Source: an uncultured Alistipes sp. (lineage in GTDB: Bacteria; Bacteroidota; Bacteroidia; Bacteroidales; Rikenellaceae). Taken from it: DNA of 22,696 bases. Position 1 is the first letter of the stretch; the number at the start of each line of letters is the position of its first letter. The position numbers and the translations under genes were made by a program. The stretch spans positions 1 through 22,696 of the forward strand of contig CALGRZ010000037.1 in the NCBI GenBank assembly GCA_937880705.1, in the 5' to 3' direction. Positions 1 through 8,360 of the stretch are shown here, piece by piece. The notes under the pieces are model-generated. The model saw only the letters and a list, made by a program, of their open reading frames with translations, had not been told where the DNA came from and made no database searches.

Positions 1-1
1 C

Positions 2-493
2 CGCTCGGTGCTGGTGCGTGTGCCTCTGGGCTGGGCTGCCAAGAGCGATATGTGCCGTATAGCCAACCCTCTGGAGGGCGAAAGCAACTACGACACCTCG
101 ATGAAGCAGACCGTGGAGATGCGCTCACCCGACGGCTCGGCCGACCTCTACCAGCTTATTGCGGGTCTGGCTGTGGCATGTCGCTATGGCTTCGAGCTGG
201 ATAACGCTCTGCAAATTGCCGAGCGCACCTATGTCAATGTCAATATCCACAAGAAGGAGAATGAGGATAAGTTGAAGACTCTGGCCCAGTTGCCCGACAG
301 CTGTGCCGCCTCGGCCGACTGCCTGGAGAGCCAGCGCGCCATCTTCGAGAGTCGCGGTGTCTTCAGTCCCGCCATGATTGACGGCATATTGAAGCATCTG
401 CGTTCGTACGACGACAGAACCCTGCGTCAGGATCTCGAGGGCAAGCCCGAAGAGATGATTCAGCTCGTGTACCGCTATATCCACTGCGGTTAG
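2..493 (+). CDS. glnA: Glutamine synthetase, C-terminal fragment (cut by window edge)
   Basis: Glutamine synthetase joins ammonia to glutamate using ATP and is the main entry point of nitrogen into amino acids in the cytoplasm. Only the last ~163 codons are present. The reading frame is open to the first bases of the window, so the true start lies upstream and the GTG at 8 is internal. Visible family sequence includes RSVLVRVPLGWA near the beginning, the EMRSPDGSADLYQL segment (the catalytic-domain stretch just after the active-site arginines) and the tail ending in YRYIHCG, which I recognise from the ~500-residue glutamine synthetase common in Bacteroidales. The gene ends at TAG and runs into a strong hairpin. 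The family is confident. Which of the organism's paralogues this is cannot be judged from a fragment. Confidence 0.9.
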   Translation, partial: RSVLVRVPLGWAAKSDMCRIANPLEGESNYDTSMKQTVEMRSPDGSADLYQLIAGLAVACRYGFELDNALQIAERTYVNVNIHKKENEDKLKTLAQLPDSCAASADCLESQRAIFESRGVFSPAMIDGILKHLRSYDDRTLRQDLEGKPEEMIQLVYRYIHCG

Positions 494-510
494 TGCTATA
501 CAGCATACAA

Positions 511-547
511 TAAATAGGGCGTGTCCACTCTGGACACGCCCTATTTA
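511..547. terminator. Bidirectional terminator between glnA and fba
   Basis: A perfect 17-bp inverted repeat (TAAATAGGGCGTGTCCA at 511-527 and its complement at 531-547) with a 3-nt loop sits between two converging genes. The outer part of the stem is A/T-rich on both strands, so it can act as an intrinsic terminator in either direction. It starts 18 nt after the glnA stop and ends 17 nt before the fba stop. Confidence 0.9.
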
Positions 548-563
548 TCGTTTGTTTGGCTCC

Positions 564-1562
564 TTATGCCTTGTTGTCCGAGCCGAGAACCTCCTTAATC
601 TTGTGGATGTAGAGCTTCTTCATGTTGTCACGAGCGGGACCCAGGTACTTGCGGGGGTCAAACTCTGCGGGCTTCTGGGCAAATACCTCGCGCACAGCAG
701 CCGTCATCGCCAGACGTGAGTCCGAGTCGATATTGATCTTGCATACCGCGCTCTTGGCAGCCTTGCGCAGCTGCTCCTCGGGGATACCTACTGCGGCCTT
801 CAGTGCGCCACCATACTTGTTGATGGTGTCGACCTCGTCCTGGGGTACTGACGATGAGCCGTGCAGCACGATGGGGAAGCCGGGAAGCTGCTTCTCGATA
901 GCGGCCAATACGTCAAATGCCAAGGGAGGGGGCACCAGACGGCCGGTCTGGGGATCGAGTGTGCACTGCTCGGGGGTGAACTTGAAGGCACCGTGTGAGG
1001 TACCAATCGAGATTGCCAGTGAGTCGCAGCCGGTCTTGGTTACGAAGTCAACAACCTCCTCGGGCTTTGTGTAGTGGCTCTCGGCAGCAGATACCTCATC
1101 CTCTACGCCGGCCAATACGCCGAGCTCACCCTCTACGGTAACGTCAAACTGGTGTGCATACTCCACAACGCGCTTCGTCAGAGCTACGTTCTCCTCATAG
1201 GGCAGGTGCGAGCCGTCGATCATCACCGACGAGAAGCCCATGTCGATGCAGCTCTTGCAGGTCTCAAAGCTGTCGCCGTGGTCGAGGTGAAGCACGATCT
1301 GGGGGTTCTCCCAGCCAAGCTCCTTGGCATACTCAACAGCACCCTCGGCCATGTAGCGCAAGAGAGTCTGGTTGGCGTACTGACGTGCACCCTTCGACAC
1401 CTGAAGAATCACGGGTGACTTGGTCTCTGCCGAGGCCATGATGATAGCCTGCAGCTGCTCCATGTTGTTGAAGTTGAAGGCGGGAATAGCGTAGCCGCCG
1501 TCTACTGCCTTGCGGAACATCTCACGAGTGTTCACCAGGCCCAAATCCTTGTAATTAATCAT
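564..1562 (-). CDS. fba: Class II fructose-bisphosphate aldolase
   Basis: Zinc-dependent aldolase that interconverts fructose-1,6-bisphosphate with dihydroxyacetone phosphate and glyceraldehyde-3-phosphate in glycolysis and gluconeogenesis. The 332-residue length fits the longer class II type found in Bacteroidales. Visible motifs are AIPAFNFNN near residue 25, typical of the class II N-terminus, and HLDHGDSFE at residues 92-100, which carries the catalytic Asp94 and the zinc ligand His95. VEGELGVLAG follows, then the phosphate-binding VLHGSSS segment. The start ATG at 1562 gives MINYKDLGLVN, a normal family N-terminus, with a -7 box about 64 nt upstream. The gene stands alone: a terminator on the downstream side and its own promoter upstream. 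Nothing looks broken. Confidence 0.96.
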   Translation of the reverse strand: MINYKDLGLVNTREMFRKAVDGGYAIPAFNFNNMEQLQAIIMASAETKSPVILQVSKGARQYANQTLLRYMAEGAVEYAKELGWENPQIVLHLDHGDSFETCKSCIDMGFSSVMIDGSHLPYEENVALTKRVVEYAHQFDVTVEGELGVLAGVEDEVSAAESHYTKPEEVVDFVTKTGCDSLAISIGTSHGAFKFTPEQCTLDPQTGRLVPPPLAFDVLAAIEKQLPGFPIVLHGSSSVPQDEVDTINKYGGALKAAVGIPEEQLRKAAKSAVCKINIDSDSRLAMTAAVREVFAQKPAEFDPRKYLGPARDNMKKLYIHKIKEVLGSDNKA

Positions 1563-1625
1563 ATTACAAATGTTTATTTAGTTATAAGAATTTCGTGTTT
1601 CGCTCTTTGCAGTACAAATTCTTTG

Positions 1626-1633
1626 CAAAGATA
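1626..1633 (-). promoter_or_regulatory. Bacteroidota -7 box for fba
   Basis: The minus strand reads TATCTTTG, matching the Bacteroides -7 consensus TAnnTTTG, 64 nt upstream of the fba start and in an AT-rich stretch. I see no convincing TTTG -33 element at the expected 19-21 nt spacing, so only the -7 part is supported. Confidence 0.55.
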
Positions 1634-1687
1634 CAAAAAAATATGATGCGATATAATAAAAAAATTAAAGAATTGTAAACATTTATT

Positions 1688-1731
1688 AAAAATAGCCGAG
1701 ATCGAAGCGTGTCGGGCTTAGTCCCGGCTAT
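1688..1731 (-). terminator. Intrinsic terminator after the purine permease
   Basis: On the minus strand a 10-bp stem (ATAGCCGGGA pairing with TCTCGGCTAT, one G-U wobble) encloses a 20-nt loop and is followed directly by a run of T residues. It lies 34 nt downstream of the permease stop and ends before the fba promoter. Confidence 0.75.
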
Positions 1732-1764
1732 GGTATCAGGAGTTATATCCTCGCCCGAAGGAGC

Positions 1765-3057
1765 CTAAATAAATATGTATTTAAGCACAAAGAGCGTGGC
1801 AAGTATATACATCGGTATGCTGATCTTCTTGAACTTACCGCAGATGAGGTTGAGCGCGACGTAGCTGATCATACCCAGCAGTATACCATCCGATATAGAG
1901 TATGCAAAGGGCATGGCTATGATACATACGAAGGCGGGTATCGACTCCGTAAAGTCGCTAAAGTCGATCTTGAGGATTGGCTCCAGCATCAGCAGACCCA
2001 CGATAATGAGCACAGGCGCGGTGGCCGAGGCCGGTATCGAGAGGAAGAGGGGCGAGAAGAAGAGTGTGATGACGAAGCAGCAGCCGATGATAAAGGCCGT
2101 AAGACCCGAGCGGCCGCCCTGCGATACGCCCGAAGCACTCTCCACATAGGTCGTCGTGGTCGACGTGCCGAGGAGAGCACCCAAGGTGGTGGCGATGGCA
2201 TCGGCCATAAATGCCTGCTTGAGGCGGGGTATGCGGCCGTTGCTATCGACCATGTTGGCCTTGGTGCAGACGCCGATAAGCGTACCCACCGTGTCGAACA
2301 TGTCGATAAAGAGGAAGGTGAATACCACCACCAGCATATCTAACGATAGGATTTTATCCCACTCGAACTGGCAGAAGATGGGGGCTATGCCTTCGGGGGT
2401 GGATACCACGCCACGGAACTCGGTGATGTGCATGGGTATACCGATGAGGGTGGTCAGCAGGATACCTATGAGCAGTGCTCCACGCACGTTGCGGGCGTAG
2501 AGAAATCCGGTGATGAGCAGGCCTACAAGCGAGAGCAGTGCCGGCCCCTCGGTGATCTCGCCCAGGGTGATCAGCGTGGCCTCGTCGTTGACAATGACAC
2601 TGCCGTTCTGCAATCCGATAAAGGCGATAAACAGACCGATACCCGCACCGATGGCGTAGCGCAGGTTGATGGGTATGGCATTTACGATGGCCTCACGGAT
2701 ATTGGTTATGGTCATCAGTATGAAGAGCAGACCCTCGATGAATACTGCTGTCAGGGCAAACTGCCACGAGTAGCCCATGCCGAGGCAGACGGTATAGACG
2801 AAGAAGGCATTAAGACCCATGCCCGGAGCGAGGCCGAAGGGTAGTTTACCCCAGAAGGCCATCACCATACAGCCCACTATGGCAGCCAGAGCTGTCGCGG
2901 TGAAGACGGCACCCTCGGGCATGCCCTCCAGCTGTGAGAACATGGCGGGGTTTACGGCGAGGATGTAGGACATCGTGAGGAAGGTGGTGATACCGGCAAG
3001 GATCTCGGTGCGCAGGGTAGTCTGCTTGGGGTCAAATCCAAAAAGTTTGGTCAGCAT
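1765..3057 (-). CDS. NCS2-family (AzgA-type) purine permease
   Basis: Predicted inner-membrane proton symporter for purine bases (adenine, guanine or hypoxanthine). The 430-residue protein is hydrophobic throughout, with about a dozen membrane segments. It shows the AzgA/COG2252 N-terminal signature: LRTEILAGITTFLTMSYILAVNP at about residues 16-38. Other typical segments are GLAPGMGLNAFFVYTVC, AIGAGIGLFIAFIGLQ, FLFIDMFDTVGTLIGVC and GTSTTTTYVESASGV, the last two belonging to the substrate-binding region of the fold. It has its own terminator and a -7 box 24 nt upstream of the start, so it is probably monocistronic. The leader is too short for a purine riboswitch. The exact base transported cannot be read from the sequence. 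Confidence 0.93.
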   Translation of the reverse strand: MLTKLFGFDPKQTTLRTEILAGITTFLTMSYILAVNPAMFSQLEGMPEGAVFTATALAAIVGCMVMAFWGKLPFGLAPGMGLNAFFVYTVCLGMGYSWQFALTAVFIEGLLFILMTITNIREAIVNAIPINLRYAIGAGIGLFIAFIGLQNGSVIVNDEATLITLGEITEGPALLSLVGLLITGFLYARNVRGALLIGILLTTLIGIPMHITEFRGVVSTPEGIAPIFCQFEWDKILSLDMLVVVFTFLFIDMFDTVGTLIGVCTKANMVDSNGRIPRLKQAFMADAIATTLGALLGTSTTTTYVESASGVSQGGRSGLTAFIIGCCFVITLFFSPLFLSIPASATAPVLIIVGLLMLEPILKIDFSDFTESIPAFVCIIAMPFAYSISDGILLGMISYVALNLICGKFKKISIPMYILATLFVLKYIFI

Positions 3058-3081
3058 AGTTTGAGTTATGAATTATTTAGA

Positions 3082-3089
3082 CAAAAGTA
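3082..3089 (-). promoter_or_regulatory. Bacteroidota -7 box for the purine permease
   Basis: The minus strand reads TACTTTTG, an exact TAnnTTTG match, 24 nt upstream of the permease start. The upstream DNA is AT-rich but shows no clear -33 TTTG at the usual spacing. Confidence 0.5.
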
Positions 3090-3144
3090 GTAAAAAAAAC
3101 GGAATTATAAAAACCCTGCATCACCCCCCCCTCCTGATATAGAG

Positions 3145-3180
3145 AAAGGGATACCCGACACCGTGGTCGAATATCCCTTT
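3145..3180 (-). terminator. Terminator hairpin after lysC
   Basis: A 9-bp inverted repeat (AAAGGGATA at 3145-3153 and TATCCCTTT at 3172-3180) with an 18-nt loop that can itself fold (GAC/GTC) begins 19 nt downstream of the lysC stop. The T-run after it is poor, so efficiency is uncertain. Confidence 0.65.
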
Positions 3181-3199
3181 GTAGCTCGATGTCTAACTC

Positions 3200-4453
3200 C
3201 TACTTCGTTCTTACGAAACGCAGCGAGTGGGGTGTAGCCTGCTTGATTATTATGCGCTTGTCGAAGGCGTAGCGGTGGTACAGCTCCTCGGTGTAGTAGC
3301 GTATGGTCACCATCTCCACATCGTCGCGCTTATCCACATCGAAGCCCATGCTCTCCAGCTCGCTCACAGCGTCGTCGATATGCCACGACGAGTCGACCGA
3401 CATGTAGAGGTCTACGGCCGAGTTGTGGACGAGGTTGCACTTGATGCGGTGGCTCTCGAAGGTGGCAAAGACGGCTGCAAATCGCTCCTCGAGCACAAAC
3501 GACAGGTCGCGTGAGTGGAGCGTGAGCAGCACCTGGTTGCTCTTCTGTATCATTATGGGCTCATAGGCGCGCTCCACATCGCCGGTGATCACCGAGCCCG
3601 AGGCGTGCTTGTTGCCAAAGGGTCGAACATAGAGCGGTATGTTCTTCTGCTGCAAGGGCTTGATGGTCTTGGGGTGTATGATCTGCGCACCGCTGTATGC
3701 CATCTCGATGGTGTCCATATAGTTCAGACGCTCAATCTTGCGGGCATCGGGGAAGATCTTGGGGTCGGCGTTGAGTATGCCGTCGACATCCTTCCACACG
3801 CTCATCGACTCGGCATCGAGGACATTGGCGACGATAGCTGCCGAGTAGTCGGAGCCCTCACGGCCAAGGGTTGTGGTTGTGCCATCGGGGGCACCGCCGA
3901 TAAAGCCCTGACCTACGAATACACTCACCGTGCTACCTGCAATCTCGCGCTTTAGGCGCACCTCGGTGGCCTCCAAGTTTACATTTGCATCCTTGTGGCG
4001 CTGCTCGGTGAGGAATGCACGGCGCATATCCACCCAGCGGTTCTCCACGCCGTGGCCACGCAGGTAGTTCGAGATGATGGTTGTCGAGATTAGCTCGCCA
4101 AAGGCAACGATGGTGTCGTACCATAGTTCGGCATCCGAGGGTCGGTAGATGGTGTTGCGCACGGTGTTGCGTAGCTGCTCGAAGAGGGTGTCTACCTGCT
4201 CGATGGTGATATCGGCACCCATAAGGTCATCGATAATGCCACGATGATAGGCATACGAAGCGTCGATACGCTCCATCGCCAACTTTTCGTCCGAGAGCTG
4301 CATCGCCTGAAATACTCCCTCAAGCGCATTTGTTGTCTTGCCCATCGCCGAGACGATGATAAAAAGCTCCTTTTCGTCCTTTACAATATCGAGTAGATTG
4401 CGTACGCCCGCAGCATCTTTGACCGAGGCACCGCCAAACTTATAGACTTTCAT
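3200..4453 (-). CDS. lysC: Aspartate kinase
   Basis: Phosphorylates L-aspartate to aspartyl-4-phosphate, the first step towards lysine, threonine, methionine and diaminopimelate. The 417-residue protein starts with MKVYKFGGASV, the nucleotide-binding KFGGxSV signature, followed by IIVSAMGKTTNAL. FGELISTTIISNYL and TTTLGREGSDYSAAIVA (the G-R-x-GSD-x-S active-site loop) come next, then VWKDVDGILNADP and SGAQIIHPKTI. The C-terminal ~115 residues form the regulatory ACT region, so feedback control by an end product is likely. No homoserine dehydrogenase domain is fused, so this is the monofunctional type. The gene stands alone, with a -7 box 26 nt upstream and a hairpin downstream. Confidence 0.96.
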   Translation of the reverse strand: MKVYKFGGASVKDAAGVRNLLDIVKDEKELFIIVSAMGKTTNALEGVFQAMQLSDEKLAMERIDASYAYHRGIIDDLMGADITIEQVDTLFEQLRNTVRNTIYRPSDAELWYDTIVAFGELISTTIISNYLRGHGVENRWVDMRRAFLTEQRHKDANVNLEATEVRLKREIAGSTVSVFVGQGFIGGAPDGTTTTLGREGSDYSAAIVANVLDAESMSVWKDVDGILNADPKIFPDARKIERLNYMDTIEMAYSGAQIIHPKTIKPLQQKNIPLYVRPFGNKHASGSVITGDVERAYEPIMIQKSNQVLLTLHSRDLSFVLEERFAAVFATFESHRIKCNLVHNSAVDLYMSVDSSWHIDDAVSELESMGFDVDKRDDVEMVTIRYYTEELYHRYAFDKRIIIKQATPHSLRFVRTK

Positions 4454-4479
4454 AGTTTGCGTTGTTTAGTTTTCACTCA

Positions 4480-4487
4480 CAAAGTTA
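4480..4487 (-). promoter_or_regulatory. Bacteroidota -7 box for lysC
   Basis: The minus strand reads TAACTTTG, an exact TAnnTTTG match, 26 nt upstream of the lysC start. No -33 element is evident at the normal spacing. The leader is too short for a lysine riboswitch. Confidence 0.5.
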
Positions 4488-4542
4488 TTAAAAATTCTTC
4501 AAAACTCACTACACTCTACGCCCATAATTTCGCAGAGAGCAT

Positions 4543-4573
4543 AAAAAAACTGACCAAGAGTGCTCTTGGTCAG
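4543..4573 (-). terminator. Intrinsic terminator after the triple-repeat exported protein
   Basis: A perfect 11-bp inverted repeat (CTGACCAAGAG at 4550-4560, CTCTTGGTCAG at 4563-4573) with a 2-nt loop is followed on the minus strand by seven T residues (4549-4543). This is a textbook Rho-independent terminator. Its stem core CTGACCAA recurs in the hairpin at 22474-22514. Confidence 0.9.
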
Positions 4574-4599
4574 CATATTAATAATTATGGCGAGTGGGT

Positions 4600-5361
4600 C
4601 TATTTCAGCGTCTCTGCTTCTTCGCGTAGTGTCTTAGCGTCTATCTCCTGAAGTCGCTGCACCTCTCTCACGGCAAAGCCCTTCTCGTTGTCAGGCAGAG
4701 TCGTAAACCAATCGCTATACTCCTTCTGTTTGGCAATGACCTCCTCCTGCTCACCACGCGCTGCGTGGAAACCTATCTCATAGTAGAACTTTGCAACAAC
4801 CTCACGAAGCTCCTTGGCTCTATCCTCGGCAACCTCGCCCGAATATCGTGCTGCGGTAATCTCGTTGATATACTCATAGAAGTGTTCTACATCGTTCAAA
4901 CTAAGAGTATTCACCCACTCGGTGTAGCTCTGCTGAACACGCTCAAAGGTCGCCTTGTCGCCTCTCTGTTGAGCATCATATAGCTGCTCCAAGAACATAT
5001 TCACCATCTGGCGCACACCATCACGGCCCAACGACTCACGCTCGTTAATCGAGGCGTAATATGCCATAAGTTGATCAGTGTACTCGTTAAGGTAGTCAAG
5101 TTCTTCCTCGCTAAGCGACATAGTCCACTCGATATGTTGAGCCACTGACTTCTCGAAAAGCGCCGTATCACCCTTAGCCTCAGCTGTAGCCAGCTCATCG
5201 CAATATTCATTAAAGCGCTTCTCAATCTCCGCCTTGCGCTTCTCGCCGAGACCCTCGCTCTGCTCAACCTTCGCACGCTTGCCTCTCTTGGGCTTAGCCG
5301 CCTCGGCACTCATAGGCGCCAAAATCGCCAACGCCAAAATTACGCATATAAATCTTCTCAT
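4600..5361 (-). CDS. Exported protein of three ~70-residue helical repeats, unknown function
   Basis: A 253-residue protein I do not recognise as a named family. Residues 1-21 form a Sec signal peptide (MRR, a hydrophobic core, then AEA), with a Lys/Arg-rich linker after it, so the mature protein should be periplasmic or secreted. From about residue 48 it consists of three copies of a ~70-residue, mostly helical unit. Gly64/134/203 precede an acidic or polar residue, and Trp79/149/218 follow 15 residues later. LSEEELDYLNEY, LSLNDVEHFYEY and LPDNEKGFAVRE follow at matching places. The gene has a strong terminator but no clear promoter. It lies 85 nt downstream of polA and could be read through from it. 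Function unknown. Confidence 0.85.
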   Translation of the reverse strand: MRRFICVILALAILAPMSAEAAKPKRGKRAKVEQSEGLGEKRKAEIEKRFNEYCDELATAEAKGDTALFEKSVAQHIEWTMSLSEEELDYLNEYTDQLMAYYASINERESLGRDGVRQMVNMFLEQLYDAQQRGDKATFERVQQSYTEWVNTLSLNDVEHFYEYINEITAARYSGEVAEDRAKELREVVAKFYYEIGFHAARGEQEEVIAKQKEYSDWFTTLPDNEKGFAVREVQRLQEIDAKTLREEAETLK

Positions 5362-5415
5362 TGTAGAAATATTTGAATTTTCAACTTAGTTAATTTTGCT
5401 GTCTCCTTATTTTAG

Positions 5416-5448
5416 AAATTTTAAGCGGTAGCCAGCCTCTTAAATTTT
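5416..5448 (-). repeat. Degenerate member of the GAGGCTGGCTA element at the polA 3' end
   Basis: The 15-mer TAGCCAGCCTCTTAA at 5429-5443 is repeated exactly at 9751-9765 behind pepD. Here the matching arm is missing. Instead an AT-rich stem (AAATTTTAAG at 5416-5425 with 5439-5448, one mismatch) surrounds it and overlaps the polA stop codon. It may act as a weak terminator. Confidence 0.45.
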
Positions 5449-8335
5449 AGTGTGCATCGAGCCAAGTCGGGGCGTTGTTGACCTCGGCAATTAGCGGAAC
5501 GCGAAGTGTGGCTACCGACTCCATTGACTCCTTGACGATGCGTTTTACCTTGTCAAGCTCCGAATTTAGGGTGTCGATAACGACCTCATCGTGTACCTGC
5601 ATAATCATCTTTGAGCGGATGCCCTCGGCACGGAAGCGGCGGAATATCTCGACCATCGCCAATTTCATAATATCGGCAGCAGAGCCCTGTATTGGCGCAT
5701 TTATGGCGTTGCGCTCGGCAAGACCACGCACCGTGCGATTCGATGAGTTGATGTCGTGCAAGATGCGACGACGGCCAAACATCGTCTCGACATATCCCGC
5801 TTCGGTGGCGTGTGCCACGGCATTGTCCATATAGGCCTTAACCTCAGGATACGACTCGAAGTAGTTGGTAATTAGCTCCTTTGCCTCTCTATTTGCGATG
5901 TCGAGGCGTTGTGCAAGGCCGAATGCCGAGATGCCATAGATGATGCCGAAGTTGGCGGTCTTTGCCTGTCGGCGCTCTGCGGATGTTACCTCGCTTGCGC
6001 CTTTGTGGAAGAGTCGGGCAGCGGTGGCAGAGTGAATATCCTCGCCCGCGTGGAATGCCTCGATTAGCGCCTTATCGCCACTCAGGTGCGCCATCAGTCG
6101 CAACTCTATCTGCGAGTAGTCGGCAGCAACGAGCGTATGGTGCTCATCTGCAGCAACAAAGGCGGCACGAATAGGCTTGCCCAAGTCATCGCGGATAGGT
6201 ATATTTTGCAAGTTAGGGTTGGTCGATGATAGGCGACCTGTTGCTGTAACTGCCTGATTATACGATGTGTGTATGCGACCAGTAACTGAATTTACCAGTT
6301 CGGGCAGAGCCTCGACATAGGTCGAAAGGAGCTTCTTCACGCCACGATACTCCAAGATTTTGCTTACTATCGGGTAGTCGTGGGCGAAGGTTTGCAGATA
6401 CTCCTCCTCGGTCGAGAACTGCTTGGTCTTGGTCATCTTCGGCTTGTCGGTGATGCGCAACTTGGCAAATAGCACCTCGCCCAATTGGCGCGAAGAGTTG
6501 ATGTTAAGGTCGGGCTCACCAGCAAGCTCACGCACCTCATTTTCAAGGCGTTGCAGCATCTCGCGAAGCTCCACAGCATAGCGGTCGAGGGCTCGGGTGT
6601 CGATATGCACACCCTCCAACTCCATCGCTGCAAGCACATCAATCATAGGCTCTTCGATGCGGTGGTAGAGGTCGGTCATCGAGAGCTTCTCGACTTCGCG
6701 ATAGAGCACCTCTTTAAGGCGTAGCGTTACATCTGCATCCTCGGCGGCATACTCCGCAACTCGCTCAATATTAACCATATCCATCGTGAGTTGCTTCGCT
6801 CCCTTGCCGATTAGCGACTCGATAGCGATAGGCTCGTAACTAAGGTAGCGCTCAGCGAGGAAGTTCATATTATGGCGCGACTCGGAGTCGATAAGGTAGT
6901 GGAGCAACATCGTGTCAATCTTACGGCCACGCACCTCGATGCCGAGGCGGTTGAGCACCATAATATCGAACTTTATGTTCTGACCTATCTTGGTGATTGC
7001 GGCGTTCTCAAAGAGCGATTTAAGCACTGCGCAATACTCCGCCTTAGCCTCCACGGAGAGCGAGGTAAAGGGCACATACCACGCCTTGAATGGCTCGGCA
7101 GCAAACGACATACCCACTACGGCACTCGTTATGGGGTCGAGGCCTGTGGTCTCGGTGTCGAAGCAGAACTCCGCAAAGCGACTAAGATGGTCGCACAACT
7201 CGCGTAACTCGCTAATATCCTTTATGATGCGGTAGTCGTGAGGGGTGTTGCCAATGTTGCGGATACCGATAATCTCCTCCACCTCCTCTGCTACGATTTC
7301 GGGCTCGGTGGTAGGCTCAGGCGCTGTTGTGGGGGCATCGAACATTGCAAATAGGTCGCCTTGACCCTCAAGCCTTGCACGGCGCTTTGCCTCCGACTTT
7401 GCGCGTGCCACCTCTTGCAGTTGAATCTGTGGTGCTTGGCGTGGTATATCCTTCGCAACGGGCTCTTCGGGTGCGAGGTTTTCGATGTCGCGCAGAAACG
7501 ATGAGAAGTTTAGCTCGGCATACAATCCTCTGAGTAGCGTATAGTTGGGGCAACACATCGTGAGCGATGCTTCGTCAAACTCAATAGGTGCATCTAAGCG
7601 TATGGTTGTCAGCTCTTTGGCCAAGCGGAGCTTATCGCCCCACTCAGCGATATTTTTACCCGTTTTGCCACCAATCTTATCGGTGTTGGCGAGGATATTC
7701 TCTACCGTGCCCCACTCCCTGACGAGCTTGCACGCCCCCTTTTCGCCAATGCCCGGAACACCGGGGATATTATCCGAGGCATCGCCCCACAAGGCGAGCA
7801 TATCACGCACCAAGACGGGGTCGCTAAAGCCATATTTTGCCTCGATACCAGCCTTGTCAATCTTGATGATGTCATCGCCTTTCTGATTGTATATTAGGCA
7901 GTTGTCATCGACAAGCTGACCGTAGTCCTTATCGGGTGTAACCATAAAGACGCTATACCCCTTTGCAGCACCCTTCTTTGCCAATGTGCCGATAACATCG
8001 TCTGCCTCGAAGCCAGCAACCTCCAAAACGGGTATGCACATAGCCTCAAGCAGTCGCTTGACATAGGGCACCGAGAGGATAATATCCTCAGGCGTGGGTG
8101 GGCGGTTTGCCTTATATTCGGCAAACATCTCGCGGCGAAACGAGCCACCGGGAGGGTCGAATGCCACACCTATAAGGTCGGGCTTCTCACGCTTTAGCAA
8201 GTCGCGCAGGAACTTCGTGAAGCCGAAAACAACCGAGGTGTTCAGGCCATCGCGATTACGCATCGGGCGCCCCATAAAGGCGTAGTAATACTTGAATATC
8301 AACGCATAAGCATCGATAAGATATAGTGTCTTCAT
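5447..8335 (-). CDS. polA: DNA polymerase I
   Basis: Repair and Okazaki-fragment polymerase, 962 residues with all three activities. Residues 1-290 are the 5' nuclease. Residues 391-535 are the 3'-5' proofreading exonuclease with all catalytic motifs: DTE at 393-395, N453/D457 in GQNIKFD, and Y529/D533 in YAAEDAD. The rest is the family A polymerase: motif A DYSQIELRL from 739, motif B RRQAKTANFGIIYG from 788, and motif C VHDEV from 914. The open frame extends 48 codons further upstream to 8479, but MKTLYLIDAYAL at 8335 is the family N-terminus, and the longer form would overlap queD in another frame. A charged linker (about 300-355) contains QGDLF, a possible sliding-clamp-binding motif. The start lies 25 nt after the queD stop, suggesting co-transcription. 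Confidence 0.96.
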   Translation of the reverse strand: MKTLYLIDAYALIFKYYYAFMGRPMRNRDGLNTSVVFGFTKFLRDLLKREKPDLIGVAFDPPGGSFRREMFAEYKANRPPTPEDIILSVPYVKRLLEAMCIPVLEVAGFEADDVIGTLAKKGAAKGYSVFMVTPDKDYGQLVDDNCLIYNQKGDDIIKIDKAGIEAKYGFSDPVLVRDMLALWGDASDNIPGVPGIGEKGACKLVREWGTVENILANTDKIGGKTGKNIAEWGDKLRLAKELTTIRLDAPIEFDEASLTMCCPNYTLLRGLYAELNFSSFLRDIENLAPEEPVAKDIPRQAPQIQLQEVARAKSEAKRRARLEGQGDLFAMFDAPTTAPEPTTEPEIVAEEVEEIIGIRNIGNTPHDYRIIKDISELRELCDHLSRFAEFCFDTETTGLDPITSAVVGMSFAAEPFKAWYVPFTSLSVEAKAEYCAVLKSLFENAAITKIGQNIKFDIMVLNRLGIEVRGRKIDTMLLHYLIDSESRHNMNFLAERYLSYEPIAIESLIGKGAKQLTMDMVNIERVAEYAAEDADVTLRLKEVLYREVEKLSMTDLYHRIEEPMIDVLAAMELEGVHIDTRALDRYAVELREMLQRLENEVRELAGEPDLNINSSRQLGEVLFAKLRITDKPKMTKTKQFSTEEEYLQTFAHDYPIVSKILEYRGVKKLLSTYVEALPELVNSVTGRIHTSYNQAVTATGRLSSTNPNLQNIPIRDDLGKPIRAAFVAADEHHTLVAADYSQIELRLMAHLSGDKALIEAFHAGEDIHSATAARLFHKGASEVTSAERRQAKTANFGIIYGISAFGLAQRLDIANREAKELITNYFESYPEVKAYMDNAVAHATEAGYVETMFGRRRILHDINSSNRTVRGLAERNAINAPIQGSAADIMKLAMVEIFRRFRAEGIRSKMIMQVHDEVVIDTLNSELDKVKRIVKESMESVATLRVPLIAEVNNAPTWLDAH

Positions 8336-8360
8336 TGTCGAAACGCTTTGTAGGTGTGTT

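Noticed and set aside
622..1418. Plus-strand open frames opposite the aldolase gene
   Set aside because: Shadows of a well-conserved gene; no family motifs and arginine/serine-biased composition typical of antisense frames.
3058..3199. Purine riboswitch in front of the permease gene
   Set aside because: The leader between the -7 box and the start codon is only about 24 nt, and the rest of the gap holds the lysC terminator; no aptamer-like fold fits.
4457..4651. Small plus-strand open frame of 64 codons between lysC and the repeat protein
   Set aside because: It runs through the lysC promoter region and through a strong minus-strand terminator, and its 3' end is antisense to the repeat-protein gene.
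5362..5446. Promoter for the triple-repeat protein (TAAGTTGA on the minus strand)
   Set aside because: It misses the TAnnTTTG consensus by more than one position and has no -33 partner, so it was not listed.
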